Assembly: GCF_030128825.1 (NCBI RefSeq)
Contig: NZ_CP119127.1
Coordinates: forward strand, 1,488,001-1,552,000
DNA from: Sphingobium sp. WTD-1
GTDB taxonomy: Bacteria; Pseudomonadota; Alphaproteobacteria; Sphingomonadales; Sphingomonadaceae
DNA: 64,000 bases
Reading direction: 5' to 3'
In this document: positions 62,241 through 64,000 of the stretch, one piece after another
Numbering within the stretch: position 1 is the stretch's first letter
Layout: each line of letters starts with the position of its first letter
Notes under the pieces: model-generated
Database searches by the model: none
Told to the model about the DNA's origin: nothing
What the model saw: the letters and a program-made list of their open reading frames with translations, nothing else
Translations under genes and position numbers: made by a program

Positions 62241-63872
62241 TTATTTGAACAGGCTGCCCAATATGCCGCGCACCAACTGGCCGGCGATGCCACCGCCCGA
62301 GGATCTGCGGCTCGATCCGCCGAACACGGCACGGCCCAGTTCATTGGCGACCTGGCGGCCGACCGAGGAGGCGGCGGAGCGGGTCGCCGACTGCACCGCC
62401 TTGTCGAGGCTGCTGGGCTTGGCCGCCTCGCGCGCGGCGGCCGCGTCACGACGGGCCCGCTCCTTCAACTCCTGTTCGCGCTGCTTCGCCTCGACCTTGG
62501 CCTGAGCGGCGGCGGCCTTGTCGGCTTCGGCCTTGGCCTTGGCCGCCTGCGCGGCGGCAGCGGCGGCCTCGCCGCGCGCGGCCAGGATTTCCTCGGCGGA
62601 TTCGCGGTCGACGGCGGTGTCATATTTGCCCTCGCAGGGCGAGATCGACTGGATGATCGCCCGCTCCTTGGCATCGACCGGACCCAGGCGTGAACGGGGC
62701 GGGGCGATCAGCGTGCGCTGGACCACGCCGGGCGCGCCATCTTCCTGCAACAGCGATACCAGCGCTTCACCGGTCTTGAGTTCGGTGATCGCGGTTTCGA
62801 TGTCGAGATCGGGGTTGATGCGGAAGGTGTCGGCCGCGGCCTTGATCGCCTTCTGGTCGCGCGGGGTGAAGGCACGCAGCGCATGCTGCACCCGGTTGCC
62901 CAACTGGCCGGCAATGGCTTCGGGAATGTCGATCGGGTTCTGGGTGACGAAATAGACGCCCACGCCCTTGGAGCGGATCAGGCGCACCACCTGCTCGATC
63001 TTGTCCTGCAAGGCGGCCGGCGCGTCGTCGAACAGTAGATGGGCCTCGTCGAAGAAGAAGACCAGCACCGGCTTTTCCGGATCGCCCACTTCGGGCAGCG
63101 TCTCGAACAATTCGCTCAGCAGCCAGAGCAGGAAGGTGGCGTAGAGCTTCGGGCTCTGCATCAGCTTGTCGGCGGCAAGCACGTTCACATAGCCGCGCCC
63201 CTTGTCGTCCACCTTCAGGAAGTCGTGGATGTCGAGCGCGGGCTCGCCGAAGAAATGGTCGCCGCCCTGGGTTTCGAGCTGGAGCAACTGGCGCTGGATC
63301 GCGCCGACGCTGGCCTTGGTCACATTGCCGAAACGGGCCGACAGCGTATCGGCATTTTCCGCGCAATAGGCGAGCATGGCCTGCAGATCGCCCAGGTCGA
63401 GCAGCAGCAGCCCTTCCTCATCGGCATATTTGAAGGCGATGTTGAGCACGCCTTCCTGCGTGTCGTTTAGGCCCATCAGCCGGGCCAGCAGCAGCGGCCC
63501 CATCTCGCTGACCGTGGTGCGGATCGGATGGCCCTGTTCGCCATAGAGATCCCAGAAGATCGCGGGATTGTCGGCATAGCTGTAATCGGCGATGCCGATT
63601 TCCTTGGCGCGCGAGACCAGCTTGTCGGCATTTTTGGCGGTCGGCGAACCGGCCATCGAAATACCCGACAGGTCGCCCTTCACATCGGCCACGAACACCG
63701 GAACGCCAAGCGCGGAGAAGCTTTCGGCGATGCCCTGCAACGTCACCGTCTTGCCGGTGCCGGTTGCGCCGGCGATCAGGCCGTGGCGATTGGCCCGGCG
63801 CAGGTTGAGATATTGGGGGATGCCGCCGTCCTTTTCGGGCGCGCCCAGACCAAGGAAGATGCCGTCGCTCAT
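62241..63872 (-). CDS. HerA/YjgR-like ATPase (DUF853 family)
   Basis: A 543-residue cytoplasmic P-loop ATPase. Walker [18 protein letters not shown] near residue 35, Walker [21 protein letters not shown], and further [20 protein letters not shown] and [20 protein letters not shown], all standard in the YjgR/helicase-HerA-C-terminal family. A long Ala/Lys-rich coiled-coil region (residues about 435-490, such as [20 protein letters not shown]) and a Gly/Ser-rich end follow. Cellular role of the family is not settled. The 86-nt gap to the MFS gene and 128-nt region to the window end hold nothing evident. Confidence 0.9.
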   Translation of the reverse strand: MSDGIFLGLGAPEKDGGIPQYLNLRRANRHGLIAGATGTGKTVTLQGIAESFSALGVPVFVADVKGDLSGISMAGSPTAKNADKLVSRAKEIGIADYSYADNPAIFWDLYGEQGHPIRTTVSEMGPLLLARLMGLNDTQEGVLNIAFKYADEEGLLLLDLGDLQAMLAYCAENADTLSARFGNVTKASVGAIQRQLLQLETQGGDHFFGEPALDIHDFLKVDDKGRGYVNVLAADKLMQSPKLYATFLLWLLSELFETLPEVGDPEKPVLVFFFDEAHLLFDDAPAALQDKIEQVVRLIRSKGVGVYFVTQNPIDIPEAIAGQLGNRVQHALRAFTPRDQKAIKAAADTFRINPDLDIETAITELKTGEALVSLLQEDGAPGVVQRTLIAPPRSRLGPVDAKERAIIQSISPCEGKYDTAVDRESAEEILAARGEAAAAAAQAAKAKAEADKAAAAQAKVEAKQREQELKERARRDAAAAREAAKPSSLDKAVQSATRSAASSVGRQVANELGRAVFGGSSRRSSGGGIAGQLVRGILGSLFK

Positions 63873-64000
63873 GGGCTTATGCTCCTCAAAAACGGGTCGG
63901 GCCGCGCCCGCCGGACTGTCTGCTCCTTCTTAGAAGGGAGGCAGGCAATCCGGCAAGCGCGGCCCGTAACGATTGTCGCTTTCGCTGACTTACTTGTCGC

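Overview
The window is a chromosomal segment of a GC-rich alphaproteobacterium, most likely a sphingomonad (Sphingobium/Sphingomonas-like). This rests on the family mix (Tat-exported glycosidases, an oxidative L-arabinose pathway with a FucP-type permease, GguC/AraD1-like protein, rpoB-rpoC type) and base composition; no rRNA or species marker is present, so the placement is inference.

Layout. (1) 13-10882: an arabinan / L-arabinose utilisation locus. A leftward operon carries a GguC/AraD1-like enzyme, L-arabinose (D-galactose) 1-dehydrogenase, GH51 arabinofuranosidase and two GH43 arabinanase/arabinofuranosidases. A divergent FadR-type GntR regulator, a FucP-like sugar permease and a rightward mutarotase-lactonase pair complete it. 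Both divergent promoters share the 10-mer TACTCCGACA in opposite orientation, a candidate operator. (2) 11136-17382: a leftward cluster with a three-domain GH18/CE4/GT2 envelope-polysaccharide protein, a PDZ protein and an OmpR-type two-component system. (3) 17610-27482: potassium uptake, with kup facing a complete kdpFABCDE operon that has an extra 27-residue membrane ORF in front of kdpF. (4) 27483-36184: a dispersed palindromic repeat, a nitroreductase, and an RND tripartite efflux operon with a TetR repressor and three TACC-N4-GGTA operators. (5) 36273-48018: an 11.7-kb integrated element in the 3' end of a tRNA-Gln(CTG) gene, bounded by 20-bp direct repeats. It encodes a tyrosine integrase, AlpA-like factor, TOPRIM/RepA primase-helicase, a conserved hypothetical pair, a small structural-like module ending in a phage tail-tip protein, a leftward lipoprotein/RHH group and a chain of overlapping very small genes. 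No capsid, portal or terminase gene is seen. (6) 48315-56808: rpoBC with a strong terminator. (7) 57115-63872: Tat-exported class-V aminotransferase, SleB-type cell wall hydrolase, cysK, an MFS exporter and a HerA/YjgR-like ATPase.

The most unusual part is the tRNA-Gln element: a minimal phage-satellite-like island with its own tail-tip gene, phased 10-bp TTGCA repeats beside attL, a double RNA hairpin upstream of the primase gene, and one small gene interrupted by an in-frame TGA.
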